DNA from: Lysobacter arenosi
GTDB taxonomy: Bacteria > Pseudomonadota > Gammaproteobacteria > Xanthomonadales > Xanthomonadaceae
Assembly: GCF_016613475.2 (NCBI RefSeq)
Contig: NZ_CP071517.1
Location: 2,790,001 to 2,854,000, forward strand
Length of the DNA: 64,000 nucleotides
Direction: 5' to 3'
Shown here: piece after piece, positions 1 through 8,290 of the stretch
Numbering within the stretch: position 1 is the stretch's first letter
Layout: every line of letters begins with the position of its first letter
Made by a program: the position numbers and the translations under genes
Notes under the pieces: generated by a model
Database searches by the model: none
Told to the model about the DNA's origin: nothing
The model's input: the letters and a program-made list of their open reading frames with translations, nothing else

Positions 1-2
1 CC

Positions 3-2186
3 TTCAGCGATCCGAGCAACGGGCGGACCATCCTCCTTGGCACGTTCGTCGACATCAGCGAAGCGCGCGCGGCCGAAGCGAGGGCGCGCAGTTCGGAACA
101 GCGGCTTTCCGAGTTTGCGCAGGCCATACCGGGTGTCGTGTTCCGGCTGTGCATCGGCCCGGACGGTAGCCGGCGCTTCACCTACGTCGCCGGCGATTCG
201 GCCAGCCTGCTGGGCATGACGGCCGAGCAGCTGACCTCGGATGAGCCGGCACTGTTCGCCCGCGTCCATCCCGACGACCAGGGCATCGTCGCGGCCAACG
301 TTGGCGAGGCGGCGGCGACGCTGCGGCCGATGCGGGCGTTCGACTTCCGCGTGCGAGTGATTGGCCAGTGGCGCTGGCTGCGCACGGAAGGCGGTCAGCC
401 GCGGCGGCTGCCCGATGGCGGCGTCGAATGGAGCGGCTACTGGATCGAAACGACGCTGCTGCACGAGCAGGCGGCCGACCTGATCGCTGCCAAGTCGCAG
501 GCCGAGGCGGCCACCGCGGCCAAGAGTGCGTTCCTGGCGGCGATGAGCCACGAGATCCGCACGCCGATGGCCGACGTGCTGGGCCTGGTCGAGCTGATCG
601 AGCGCACGCCGCTGGATCGCGACCAGGCCGCGATGACCGGCATGGTGCAGGACTCAGCGCGTTCGCTGCTGCAGATCCTCGACGACATCCTCGATTTCTC
701 GCGCATCGAATCGGGCCATCTGCGCATCGAGAGCGCGCCGTTCGACCTGCGTGAACTGCTGGACGGCGTCGTCGGCCTGTTTCGTGCACGCGCGCATGGC
801 AAGGGCCTTGGCCTTCATTGCATCGTCGACTGGCGCCTGTCGGGCACCTACGAGGGCGATTGCGTCCGCATCCGCCAGATCGTCACCAACCTGCTGAGCA
901 ATGCAATCAAGTTCACCGCGCGCGGCACGGTCACCGTGCATGCCGAACTGGCTGCAGTCGGTGCCGGCGCGCAGGACGTCAGGTTCAGCATCATCGACAC
1001 CGGCATCGGCATCGAACCCGGTAATCTGGCGCGGCTGTTCCAGCCCTTCACCCAGGCGGAGGACTCCACCGCGCGGCGCTACGGCGGCACCGGCCTGGGC
1101 TTGAGCATCAGCCGCCGGCTGGCGCGAATGATGGACGGCGACGTCACCTTGCACAGCATCGCCGGCGAGGGCACCCGCGCGGTGCTGGAGCTGCCGCTGC
1201 GCGCGATCGCCCCGGTGGCGGTGCGGCAGGAACTGGTGGGCAAGGTCGCGGTACTGGTCGGCCAGCAAGCGCTGTGCGTGCGCGAACTGGCCAACAGTCT
1301 GTCCGCGCTCGGATTGCAGGTAGTGGAGATCGATCACTCGGAGTGGGCGCAGGTGTCCGGTGTCGACATCGACCTGCTGGTGACGGCAGCCGGTGATGCG
1401 GACCATGCGGATTTCCCGACCGACGTGCCACGCCTGCTGGTCGTCTCCGGCGAACACGGCAGCTGGCGACCGATTCCGAACGGCATACGCATGCCCGGCA
1501 GTCCGCTGCTGTGGCGCAACGTCGTCGATGCGTGCTGCCGGATCTTCGGTGCGCCCGCACCGCAGGCGCTGCCGCCGCTCACCATCGCGACTGCGCCGTC
1601 CTGCGCCAGGATCCTGGTCGCCGACGACCATCCCACTAACCGCGCCCTCGTGGCGCGCCAGCTCGACATGCTGGGCCACCACGCCACCGTCGTCGCCGAC
1701 GGCAACCTCGCGCTGGAAGCCCTGGCGAAAGACCATTACGACCTGTTGATCAGCGACTGCCACATGCCGAACCTGGACGGTTACGCGTTGGCTCGGCGGA
1801 TACGCGCGACCGCGCGCAAGGGCGAACACCTGGTGATCGTCGGCATCTCCGCCAGCGCATTGCCCGAGCAGATCCAGCGCTGCCGCGATGCCGGCATGGA
1901 CGATTTCCTGACCAAGCCCATCCAGTTGCAGGCACTGGCGACCATGCTCGCCAGCCACCTTGGTGGTTCGCCCTATGCGGTGCCACCGCCGGCCGGACTG
2001 CCGGCAGAACAGCCGGCCGAACCGCGAGTCGACGTGCGCGGGGAGATGCAATGGCTGGCCACGCTGATCCAGGCCTTCGGCAGCCGCGAACGCGTTCGCG
2101 AGTTCATGCTCGAGCTGCTGGCCACGTGCCGGGCCGACGAGGCCGAGTACGACGGCCTGGACACGCAGGACGACCGGGTGCGCTAG
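3..2186 (+). CDS. Hybrid sensor histidine kinase (5'-partial, C-terminally truncated)
   Basis: The frame is open from the left edge, so the N-terminus lies outside the window; the first residues look like the end of a PAS/PAC module (GTFVDISEAR) followed by a second PAS fold. Next come a HisKA dimerisation domain with the phospho-acceptor His in SHEIRTPM (codon at 549-551), an HATPase domain with N box (NLLSNAIKF), DTGIGI and GGTGLGLS, a spacer, and a receiver domain (ILVADDHPTN, phospho-acceptor Asp in SDCHMP, codon at 1755-1757). It should be a cytoplasmic or membrane-linked phosphorelay kinase; its ligand is not evident. The reading frame stops at TAG 2184-2186 inside what looks like a C-terminal Hpt domain, so this copy would lack the last relay module. 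Confidence 0.9.
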   Translation, partial: FSDPSNGRTILLGTFVDISEARAAEARARSSEQRLSEFAQAIPGVVFRLCIGPDGSRRFTYVAGDSASLLGMTAEQLTSDEPALFARVHPDDQGIVAANVGEAAATLRPMRAFDFRVRVIGQWRWLRTEGGQPRRLPDGGVEWSGYWIETTLLHEQAADLIAAKSQAEAATAAKSAFLAAMSHEIRTPMADVLGLVELIERTPLDRDQAAMTGMVQDSARSLLQILDDILDFSRIESGHLRIESAPFDLRELLDGVVGLFRARAHGKGLGLHCIVDWRLSGTYEGDCVRIRQIVTNLLSNAIKFTARGTVTVHAELAAVGAGAQDVRFSIIDTGIGIEPGNLARLFQPFTQAEDSTARRYGGTGLGLSISRRLARMMDGDVTLHSIAGEGTRAVLELPLRAIAPVAVRQELVGKVAVLVGQQALCVRELANSLSALGLQVVEIDHSEWAQVSGVDIDLLVTAAGDADHADFPTDVPRLLVVSGEHGSWRPIPNGIRMPGSPLLWRNVVDACCRIFGAPAPQALPPLTIATAPSCARILVADDHPTNRALVARQLDMLGHHATVVADGNLALEALAKDHYDLLISDCHMPNLDGYALARRIRATARKGEHLVIVGISASALPEQIQRCRDAGMDDFLTKPIQLQALATMLASHLGGSPYAVPPPAGLPAEQPAEPRVDVRGEMQWLATLIQAFGSRERVREFMLELLATCRADEAEYDGLDTQDDRVR

Positions 2187-2366
2187 GAGCTGCTGCATCG
2201 CATGGAAGGCGGTCTGGACATCATCGAGCCGCTGCGCACGACCGCCGCCGAGGATTCAACCGGACCTGGACTGATGGCGCGACGCGCCGCCGTGCACGAG
2301 CAACTGCGGCGACTGGAAGGATTGATCGCAGGACTTGGTACGAAAGGACCGGACTCGTCGCCGTGA
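2187..2366 (+). pseudogene. Detached C-terminal part of the Hpt domain
   Basis: Directly after the TAG at 2184-2186 the same frame stays open for 59 codons to a TGA at 2364-2366, two bases before the convergent gene ends. The translation starts ELLHRMEGGLDII, which fits the helix carrying the phosphorylatable His of an Hpt domain (His codon at 2196-2198), and goes on as an amphipathic helix with regularly spaced Leu. No good start codon with a ribosome binding site is seen here. I read it as the severed end of the upstream kinase, from a nonsense mutation or a sequencing error; programmed readthrough is possible but unsupported. Confidence 0.6.
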
Positions 2367-2367
2367 T

Positions 2368-3060
2368 TCAGGCGAACAGATCGCGCCAGAACTTCGGGCC
2401 GAGCGCGGCCATCTGCCGCAGGAAATCCAGCAGGTTGCGGTACGGGCGGTGCGGGAACAGGCGTCGCCGCAGTGCGTACTCGCCCAGGAAGAAGCCGCCG
2501 ACGATGCCGTAGTTGGCCAGGTTGGCGAACAACGACCACTGCGATTGCGTGATCGATACCGCCGGGATGTGGCCCAGCCGCGCCAGCACTCCACCGGGCA
2601 CCGCGATCGTGGCCAGCACGCCATTGGCCAGCGCAAGCAGCGCCAGCACGGCAGCCCAGGCGGCGGTGAGCCGGCGCGAATAGCGGTAAAGATCCGGTGC
2701 CAGCGCGGCCGGCACGGTGCGTTCCATCGCTGCAACTATCTTCGTGATCAGCGCCTCGCGCGGCGCGACCAGGCTGCGGCCGAACAGCCATGCGACCAGC
2801 CCGACGAACAGCATCGGTGGCGCCAGCAGCAATAGTTGCGGGTATGGCGTGCCGGCCAGCCAGACCAGTCCGGCGCCCAGCAGCAGCGCCAGCGCCCAGG
2901 CCCAGGCGCGGCGTTCGAGCATCGGCACGGCCAGCACCAGCACCACCAGGTCGGCCAGTGCGATCGCCGCCGACGCGCCGCCACCGTCTTCGCTGGCCCA
3001 GTGGGCGAGCAACGGGTAGGCGACCGCCAGGATCAGCGGCAGCAGTGCGGCGGGGTTCAA
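2368..3060 (-). CDS. COG4648-type integral membrane protein of pigment (aryl polyene/xanthomonadin) clusters
   Basis: About 230 residues with several hydrophobic segments in the first half (Leu/Ala-rich around residues 5-25, 35-60 and 65-100), another near 140-160, and a Tyr/Phe/Arg-rich C-terminal tail. It matches my recollection of the small membrane protein that accompanies an acyl carrier protein in aryl polyene and xanthomonadin clusters; its exact role there is unclear and some database entries misname it. The start is inferred: the frame is open further upstream, but that part lies inside the ACP gene. The first plausible start after the ACP stop is a TTG at 3060 (TTG-Asn-Pro-Ala), giving a gene 10 bases downstream of the ACP gene. 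Translational coupling is likely. Confidence 0.7.
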   Translation of the reverse strand: MNPAALLPLILAVAYPLLAHWASEDGGGASAAIALADLVVLVLAVPMLERRAWAWALALLLGAGLVWLAGTPYPQLLLLAPPMLFVGLVAWLFGRSLVAPREALITKIVAAMERTVPAALAPDLYRYSRRLTAAWAAVLALLALANGVLATIAVPGGVLARLGHIPAVSITQSQWSLFANLANYGIVGGFFLGEYALRRRLFPHRPYRNLLDFLRQMAALGPKFWRDLFA

Positions 3061-3070
3061 AGGATGGGGC

Positions 3071-3340
3071 TCAGGCGGTCTTGTGCTGCTCGATGTGCGC
3101 GGCCAGCGCGCGCAGCGAAGCGAAGATGCGCCGGTTCTCGTCGCTGTCCGAGCGCAGCTGGAAGCCGTAGCGCTTGGAGATCGCCAGCGCCAGTTCCAGG
3201 GCATCGATCGAATCCAGGCCCAGGCCTTCGCCGAACAGCGCCGCTTCCGGCTCGATCTGCTCCGGTGCCACGTCCTCGAGGTTCAGGCTTTCGACCAGCA
3301 GCTGCGCCAGCTCGCGTTCGACGGGGCTTTGTTCAGACAT
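3071..3340 (-). CDS. Acyl carrier protein (pigment-type)
   Basis: An 89-residue acidic protein with the carrier-protein core motif GLDSIDALE; Ser44 is the expected 4'-phosphopantetheine attachment site. The length and position next to a COG4648 membrane protein, and opposite a halogenase-like and a chorismatase gene, point to the carrier of an aryl polyene/xanthomonadin pathway rather than housekeeping AcpP. ATG at 3340 is chosen because it gives the canonical length and has a GGAA element about 10 bases upstream; the longer open frame runs into the palindrome upstream. The PPTase at 32860-33462 is a candidate activating enzyme and the AMP ligase at 31424-32776 a candidate loading enzyme (inference). 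Confidence 0.9.
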   Translation of the reverse strand: MSEQSPVERELAQLLVESLNLEDVAPEQIEPEAALFGEGLGLDSIDALELALAISKRYGFQLRSDSDENRRIFASLRALAAHIEQHKTA

Positions 3341-3416
3341 CGGGTAGTTCCAAAGGGCGATGGGGCAAAGGACGATCAAGGGGCGCAACGATCCGGCATC
3401 GCGGCGCTGTGCGCAA

Positions 3417-3465
3417 CCGGCCCCCCTCTCCCGGCCGCCCATGGCGCCCGGGAGAGGGGGGCCGG
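3417..3465. repeat. Perfect 18-bp inverted repeat between divergent pigment genes
   Basis: Arms at 3417-3434 and 3448-3465 are exact reverse complements, with a 13-base loop. They form a very GC-rich hairpin with a C6/G6 run. It lies in the 145-base gap between the divergent ACP and halogenase-like genes, 20 bases before the latter's start. It could be a REP-like element or an operator; the sequence alone does not decide. Confidence 0.75.
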
Positions 3466-3485
3466 CCATCCCGTATCATTCGCAC

Positions 3486-4904
3486 ATGACCGAAACCGCA
3501 CCTGCCCCCGCACCGGCCGACGCCACCGCGGCCGCGGACCTGAATGCGCAGCGCCCCCATCCGGATCCGATCGACACCGACGTACTGGTGATCGGCGGCG
3601 GCCCGGCCGGCACCACCGCCGCCACCCTGCTGGCCCGTCGCGGCTGTCGCGTGCTGCTGCTGGAGAAGGACCGCCACCCGCGCTTCCACATCGGCGAGTC
3701 GCTGCTGCCGATGAACCTGCCAATCCTCGAGCGCCTGGGCGTGCTCGACCAGGTCAAGGCGATCGGCACCTTCAAGCCGGGCGCCGAGTTCCCGATCGAC
3801 GCCGACAACTACAACACCTTCCGCTTCGAGCGTGCGCTGAACCCGCAGTTCGGCTACGCCTACCAGGTCAAGCGCGAGGAGTTCGACGAGGTGCTGTTCC
3901 GGCACTCGCAGGCCAATGGCGTGGATGCGCGCGAGCGGCACCGCGTCGAGCGCGTCGAGTTCGCCGCCGATGGCCGCCCGCAGCTGGTGCACGCGCGCGA
4001 TGCCGATGGCAACGCGATCACGATCAAGCCGCGCTACATCGTTGACGGCAGCGGCCGCGATGCCTTCTTCGGCAGCCAGCTCAAACTCAAGAGGAAGAAC
4101 CTGCTGCACCAGTCGGCGGCGATCTTCAGCCATTTCAGCGATGTCGAGCGCCGCCCCGGCGATGACGCCGGCAACATCACCGTGCAGCGCTTCGCCCACG
4201 GCTGGATGTGGCTGATCCCGCTGCGCGAGGGCGTGATGAGCGTCGGCGCGGTCTGCTTCCCCGAGTTCCTCAAGCAGCGCCGCGGCGAGACCGAAGCGTT
4301 CCTGATGAAGGCGCTGGAGTCCGAACCGTCGGTGTGGAAGCGCATGCGCAATGCAAAGCGCATCGCGCCGGTGCACGTCACCGGCAACTACTCCTACACC
4401 TGCACGCAGATGCACGGCCCGGGCTGGGTCATGGTCGGCGATGCCTACGCCTTCGTCGATCCGGTGTTCTCCTCCGGCGTCTACCTGGGCATGAACAGCG
4501 CCGAGCAGGCCGCTCAGGTGGTCGATGGCGCCCTGCGCGATCCGTCCCGCGAGGCGTCGCTGCAGCGCGCGATGAGCAAGCGACTCAAGCGCGGTCTCAA
4601 GCATTTCCAGTGGTTCATCTATCGCTTCACCACGCCGGTGATGCGCCACCTGTTCAACCACCCGCGCAATCACTGGCAGGTCGAACAGGCGGTGATCTCG
4701 ATGCTGGCCGGCGACGTGTTCGACAACCCGGCGGTGCTGCGCCGGTTGCGCGTGTTCCGCTTCATCTATGCGATGACGGCACTGAGCATGGCGCCCGAAG
4801 CGCTGCGCGGCTGGCTGCGACGACGTCGCCAGGTCGGCGTCGACGTCGGCCTCGGCGGCGGTCGCGACACGCTGCAGCCCGGTAGCGGAGACCTGCAGCC
4901 GTGA
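3486..4904 (+). CDS. FAD-dependent halogenase-like oxidoreductase, pigment biosynthesis
   Basis: A 472-residue flavoprotein. After a Pro/Ala-rich N-terminus comes the FAD-binding GGGPAGTTAA (about residues 38-47) at the end of a beta strand. The block RFHIGESLLP is typical of flavin halogenases acting on carrier-bound substrates and their relatives. The motif GWMWLIPL corresponds to the tryptophan-halogenase-family GWxWxIP signature, and GPGWVMVGDAYAFVDPVFSSG is the second FAD motif region. Xanthomonadin clusters contain such an enzyme. The natural substrate here would be an aryl or polyenyl thioester on the neighbouring ACP, but a non-halogenating oxidoreductase cannot be excluded. ATG 3486 is used; it has no Shine-Dalgarno but a TATCAT hexamer 6 bases upstream. 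The stop overlaps the next gene (GTGA). Confidence 0.85.
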   Translation: MTETAPAPAPADATAAADLNAQRPHPDPIDTDVLVIGGGPAGTTAATLLARRGCRVLLLEKDRHPRFHIGESLLPMNLPILERLGVLDQVKAIGTFKPGAEFPIDADNYNTFRFERALNPQFGYAYQVKREEFDEVLFRHSQANGVDARERHRVERVEFAADGRPQLVHARDADGNAITIKPRYIVDGSGRDAFFGSQLKLKRKNLLHQSAAIFSHFSDVERRPGDDAGNITVQRFAHGWMWLIPLREGVMSVGAVCFPEFLKQRRGETEAFLMKALESEPSVWKRMRNAKRIAPVHVTGNYSYTCTQMHGPGWVMVGDAYAFVDPVFSSGVYLGMNSAEQAAQVVDGALRDPSREASLQRAMSKRLKRGLKHFQWFIYRFTTPVMRHLFNHPRNHWQVEQAVISMLAGDVFDNPAVLRRLRVFRFIYAMTALSMAPEALRGWLRRRRQVGVDVGLGGGRDTLQPGSGDLQP

Positions 4905-5911
4905 GCGCCGTACGCCCCATGTTGCAGCCGCCGCACCTGGCGGTGGACTACGTCGACGCATCCGACCCGCAGGCGTTGCTGGACGACAACAACACCCTGG
5001 CGGTGATCGGCTTCGGCACCCATGCCGCGCACCATGACGACCCGCGCTACCTGCGCGTCGCGCTGCAGCCGCACGGTCCGGCACCTTTTGAAGTCTGGCG
5101 CGGCAGTGGCCCGGTCATCCGCGGCCGCGACGGCGATGTCGCCTGGGCCGAGGACGGCGCGCTGCAGTTCGGCGCGATCGAGCTGGACGAAGCGGCCGGT
5201 CCCGATGGCATGAGCGACATCGAGGCGACGTCCGACCGACTGTACGCGCGACTGTCCGAGTTCCTGCTGCAACGCGGCTACCCGCACCTGCTGCGGGTGT
5301 GGAACTACCTTGACGGCATCACCCACGGCGAGGGCGACGAAGAGCGCTACCGCCAGTTCTGCGTCGGTCGCGCCCGGGGCCTTGGCCCGGTCGACCCTGC
5401 GTCGCTGCCGGCGGCAACCGCCATCGGACGCGTCGACAGCGAGCGTCGCCTGCAGGTGTACTGGCTGGCCGCGCGCGTGCCGGGCACGCCGCTGGAGAAC
5501 CCGCGCCAGATCAGTGCCTACCGCTACCCGCGTCAATACGGCCCGCAGCCGCCGAGTTTCGCCCGCGCGATGCTGCCGCCGGCCGACGGCGCGATGCCGC
5601 TGCTGCTGTCGGGCACCGCTGCCATCGTCGGCCACGAGTCGCGCCACATCGATTCGGTGGTGACCCAGCTCGACGAAACCCTGGCCAACTTCGACAGCCT
5701 GCTGAGCGCCGCACGCGCGCAACGATCGACGCTGCCGGCGCAGTTCGGCCCGCACTCGCGGCTGAAGGTGTACGTGCGCCAGCTCGACGAGATGGACGCC
5801 GTGGCAGCCGAGCTGGACGCGCGCCTGGGTCCGGATGTTCCGCGCATCCTGCTGCACGCGGCGGTGTGCCGGCGCGAACTGCGCGTGGAGATCGACGGCG
5901 TACACGCCTGA
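4901..5911 (+). CDS. xanB2: XanB2-type chorismatase (3-/4-hydroxybenzoate synthase)
   Basis: A 336-residue protein of the family once called pteridine-dependent dioxygenase-like. It carries the conserved central stretch with WNYLDGI and GDEERYRQFCVGRA and the RidA-like C-terminal fold ending in HAAVCRRELRVEIDG. In Xanthomonas, XanB2 converts chorismate to 3-hydroxybenzoate (pigment starter, also linked to diffusible-factor signalling) and 4-hydroxybenzoate (ubiquinone precursor). The GTG start at 4901 overlaps the halogenase-like stop by four bases, so the two are translationally coupled. This supports a role as starter-unit supplier for the pigment. The product ratio cannot be read from sequence. 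Confidence 0.88.
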   Translation: MSAVRPMLQPPHLAVDYVDASDPQALLDDNNTLAVIGFGTHAAHHDDPRYLRVALQPHGPAPFEVWRGSGPVIRGRDGDVAWAEDGALQFGAIELDEAAGPDGMSDIEATSDRLYARLSEFLLQRGYPHLLRVWNYLDGITHGEGDEERYRQFCVGRARGLGPVDPASLPAATAIGRVDSERRLQVYWLAARVPGTPLENPRQISAYRYPRQYGPQPPSFARAMLPPADGAMPLLLSGTAAIVGHESRHIDSVVTQLDETLANFDSLLSAARAQRSTLPAQFGPHSRLKVYVRQLDEMDAVAAELDARLGPDVPRILLHAAVCRRELRVEIDGVHA

Positions 5912-5929
5912 CGGGACTACGTCCGTCAC

Positions 5930-5957
5930 TTGCGTTGTGCCCCGGCCCGGCTATCGT
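5930..5957 (+). promoter_or_regulatory. Possible sigma70-type promoter of the small membrane protein gene
   Basis: TTGCGT at 5930-5935 and TATCGT at 5952-5957 are separated by 16 bases, about 40 bases before the ATG at 5998. The match is moderate and was found only by eye. Confidence 0.35.
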
Positions 5958-5997
5958 GCGAGCAAGACAGTCACTACCTGACTGGGGAGACACCGCA

Positions 5998-6246
5998 ATG
6001 GGTTTGATCAGCGTGATCTGGGGCATCGTCGCCATGATCTGGATGGTGATCGCCCTCATTCCGTTCCTTGGATGGGGCAACTGGTTCTCGATTCCCTTCG
6101 CCGCGGTCGGCGCGATCATTGCCGCGATCGGCATCCTGTTCACCAGCCCCGGCAATCGCGGTCGCGCCAAGACCGGCCTGGTCCTCAACGGCATCGTGAT
6201 CATCGTCGGCATCGTCCGCCTCGGCATGGGCGGCGGAATCATCTGA
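5998..6246 (+). CDS. Small two- to three-helix membrane protein of unknown function
   Basis: An 82-residue, very hydrophobic protein. Two helices lie near residues 3-24 and 32-50 and a third near 61-75, joined by a short basic SPGNRGRAK loop. ATG 5998 is preceded by GGGGAGA at good spacing, and a strong terminator follows directly, so it is probably a single-gene transcript. I do not recognise a specific family. Size and make-up resemble small stress-associated inner-membrane proteins. Confidence 0.8.
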   Translation: MGLISVIWGIVAMIWMVIALIPFLGWGNWFSIPFAAVGAIIAAIGILFTSPGNRGRAKTGLVLNGIVIIVGIVRLGMGGGII

Positions 6247-6258
6247 AGTTGAAGCAGG

Positions 6259-6295
6259 CAAGGGCCGCGCACAGGCGCGGCCCTTGTTCTTTTTC
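6259..6295 (+). terminator. Rho-independent terminator
   Basis: Perfect 12-bp stem (6259-6270 with 6275-6286), loop ACAG, followed by TTCTTTTT. It ends the small membrane protein transcript. The convergent adhesin gene ends at 6311, so it may also insulate the two. Confidence 0.9.
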
Positions 6296-6310
6296 AGTCT
6301 TGCCGATCGC

Positions 6311-8194
6311 TTACAGGTCGATGCCGAAGCCAATGCCTGCCGACTGGTCGCCGCTGCTGAAGGCACCGCCGATGCTGATCGAGGCGCGGTCGTTGATCTC
6401 CTTGGAGTAACCGAGCGACAGCGCGCTCTCACCGTTCTGCCAGCCGGCGCCGACGCCGATGCGTCCACGCGGGCTGCGGCTGTGGGCGGCGTTGATCGCC
6501 ATGTTCATCATCGCCGAGTTCATTGCGCCCTGGCGGTCGATGCGATCGTCGAGCTTGCCCAGGCGATAGCCCACGTCGTCACGCAGCCCGGAGAACTCGT
6601 CGCTCAACCCCTGGAAGCGACTGTCGGTGTAGGCATTGGCCGACGACAGCGTCTGCGCGTTGCCGGCCTTCAGCTGCTGAACGTTGACGGCATCGGTTGC
6701 ATTCACGCCGGCGGCGACGTTGGTCACCTGGCGCTCATGGCCGGCCGAACCCACCGACACGGCGTTGGCGCGATCGGCCACCGAGTTGTTGCCCAGTGCC
6801 ACCGAATTGCTGGCCGCGGCGCTGGCCTTGTTGCCGATCGCCACGGCATCGCTGCCGGCGGCCTTGGCGCTGTCGCCGATGGCCGAAGCACCTGCTCCGC
6901 TGGCGTCGGTGTTGTAACCCAGGGCCACGCCCGGCGTGCTGCCGGCGTTGGCCGGGACCGCCGCTGGCGTCGGCGTGCCGTTGGCGGCAACGAAGTCCGG
7001 TGCACCCTTGCCACCGCCATTGGCTTCGATCGTGGTGACACGGTTGTCGATGTTGCTGATGGCGCCGTTGAGGCTGTCGCGCAGCGCCGCGATCTGGCCA
7101 CCGTTGACCGCATCGCGGCTGCCGCTGGCGATCGCGCCGTCGCGGACGTTGGTCACCAGCGTGCCGGCGACCCCGCCGCCCAGCGTGACCTGGCCCTTGG
7201 CGGAACCGGCGTCGTACACCACCGCGTCGAGACTCGTGCCGGTGCCATCGACCAGTCCCGCCTGCTTGAGTTGGGCGACGTTGACCGCGTCGGTGTCTTC
7301 GCTGCCGGCGGCGACGTTGGTGATCTGGCGCTCGGCGCCAGCCGCGCCTACCGAGACCGTGTTGGCGCGATCGGCCACGGACTGCAGACCCAAGGCCACG
7401 CTGTTGTCGGCCAGCGCATGGCTGTCGGCACCGACTGCAACGCTGCCTTCGGTGGCAGCCTCGCTATAGGAACCAACGGCCACGCTGCTTTCGCCCGCGG
7501 CCAAGCTGGCTGCACCGGCGGCCACGCTTGCCTGGCTGCTCATCGAACCGGCGCCGACTGCGACCGCGAGATTGTCCGCACCGATGGCATTGGCACCGAT
7601 CGCCACGGACTGCACACCGCTTACCGCTGCGTCATCGGAACCATCGTTCACGCCGCCGGCCTTGAAGTAGCGCGAGTTGTCGTCGACGCTGGCCTGCAAG
7701 TCGTTGAGCTGGGAGAGGTTGACCGCATCGGTGGCCTGCGTGCCGGCGGCGACGTTGGTGATCTGGCGCTCGGCGCCAGCCGCGCCCACCGAGACCGAGT
7801 TGGCGCGGTCGGCGATGGAATGGTCGCCCAATGCCACGCTCGAATCTGCCGTCGCCTGGCTGTACATGCCGATGGCAATGCTGGCTTCGCCACTGGCCGT
7901 GCTCACAGGTCCCAGTGCAATGCTGAAATCGCCTGTAGCCTCGCTGCTGACTCCCAAGGCCATGCTGGAATCGTTCGAAGCTTCGGCCAGAGTGCCGATG
8001 GCAATGGTGTCGGTACCGAGCGATTTCGAATCGTAGCCAATCGCGATGGCGGCGTCGATCGGCGCTTGGCTACCGGTGCCTATCGCAATGCTGTCTGCCG
8101 CGAACGCCGCCGGCGACAGCAGCGCCAGCCCCACCGACAGTGCAATCGAATTGAGCGCCGGCCAGTTGTTCCGACGGCTGTTGATCTTGCTCAT
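6311..8194 (-). CDS. Trimeric autotransporter adhesin (YadA-like)
   Basis: A 627-residue protein. A signal peptide (about 1-34, ending SPAAFA) is followed by a head of repeated 14-residue YadA-type units with alternating SxAIG/SxALG motifs. Three neck units read VSVGxAGxERQxTNVAAG then TDAVN. Two fall within the repeat region (around residues 165 and 305) and one after a second head block. The C-terminus has a coiled coil (GLSDEFSGLRDDVGYRLGKLDDRID) and a YadA anchor that forms the trimeric outer-membrane barrel. Length is modest for the family. ATG 8194 is chosen over the GTG two codons upstream because GGGAG lies 8 bases before it. A regulator gene sits just upstream on the same strand. Role: surface attachment or biofilm. 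Confidence 0.95.
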   Translation of the reverse strand: MSKINSRRNNWPALNSIALSVGLALLSPAAFAADSIAIGTGSQAPIDAAIAIGYDSKSLGTDTIAIGTLAEASNDSSMALGVSSEATGDFSIALGPVSTASGEASIAIGMYSQATADSSVALGDHSIADRANSVSVGAAGAERQITNVAAGTQATDAVNLSQLNDLQASVDDNSRYFKAGGVNDGSDDAAVSGVQSVAIGANAIGADNLAVAVGAGSMSSQASVAAGAASLAAGESSVAVGSYSEAATEGSVAVGADSHALADNSVALGLQSVADRANTVSVGAAGAERQITNVAAGSEDTDAVNVAQLKQAGLVDGTGTSLDAVVYDAGSAKGQVTLGGGVAGTLVTNVRDGAIASGSRDAVNGGQIAALRDSLNGAISNIDNRVTTIEANGGGKGAPDFVAANGTPTPAAVPANAGSTPGVALGYNTDASGAGASAIGDSAKAAGSDAVAIGNKASAAASNSVALGNNSVADRANAVSVGSAGHERQVTNVAAGVNATDAVNVQQLKAGNAQTLSSANAYTDSRFQGLSDEFSGLRDDVGYRLGKLDDRIDRQGAMNSAMMNMAINAAHSRSPRGRIGVGAGWQNGESALSLGYSKEINDRASISIGGAFSSGDQSAGIGFGIDL

Positions 8195-8290
8195 GTACAC
8201 AACTCCCAGGTGAGGTCACGAATGAGGCGAAGCCTAGGGTTGTGCCTGCAGCATCGTCACGCTCAGGCAATCACGAGTTCTCACCAATAC

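Noticed and set aside
7300..7830. Direct repeats as a possible CRISPR or mobile repeat
   Set aside because: The repeated stretches encode the repeated VSVGxAGxERQ neck units of the adhesin; they are coding repeats within one gene.
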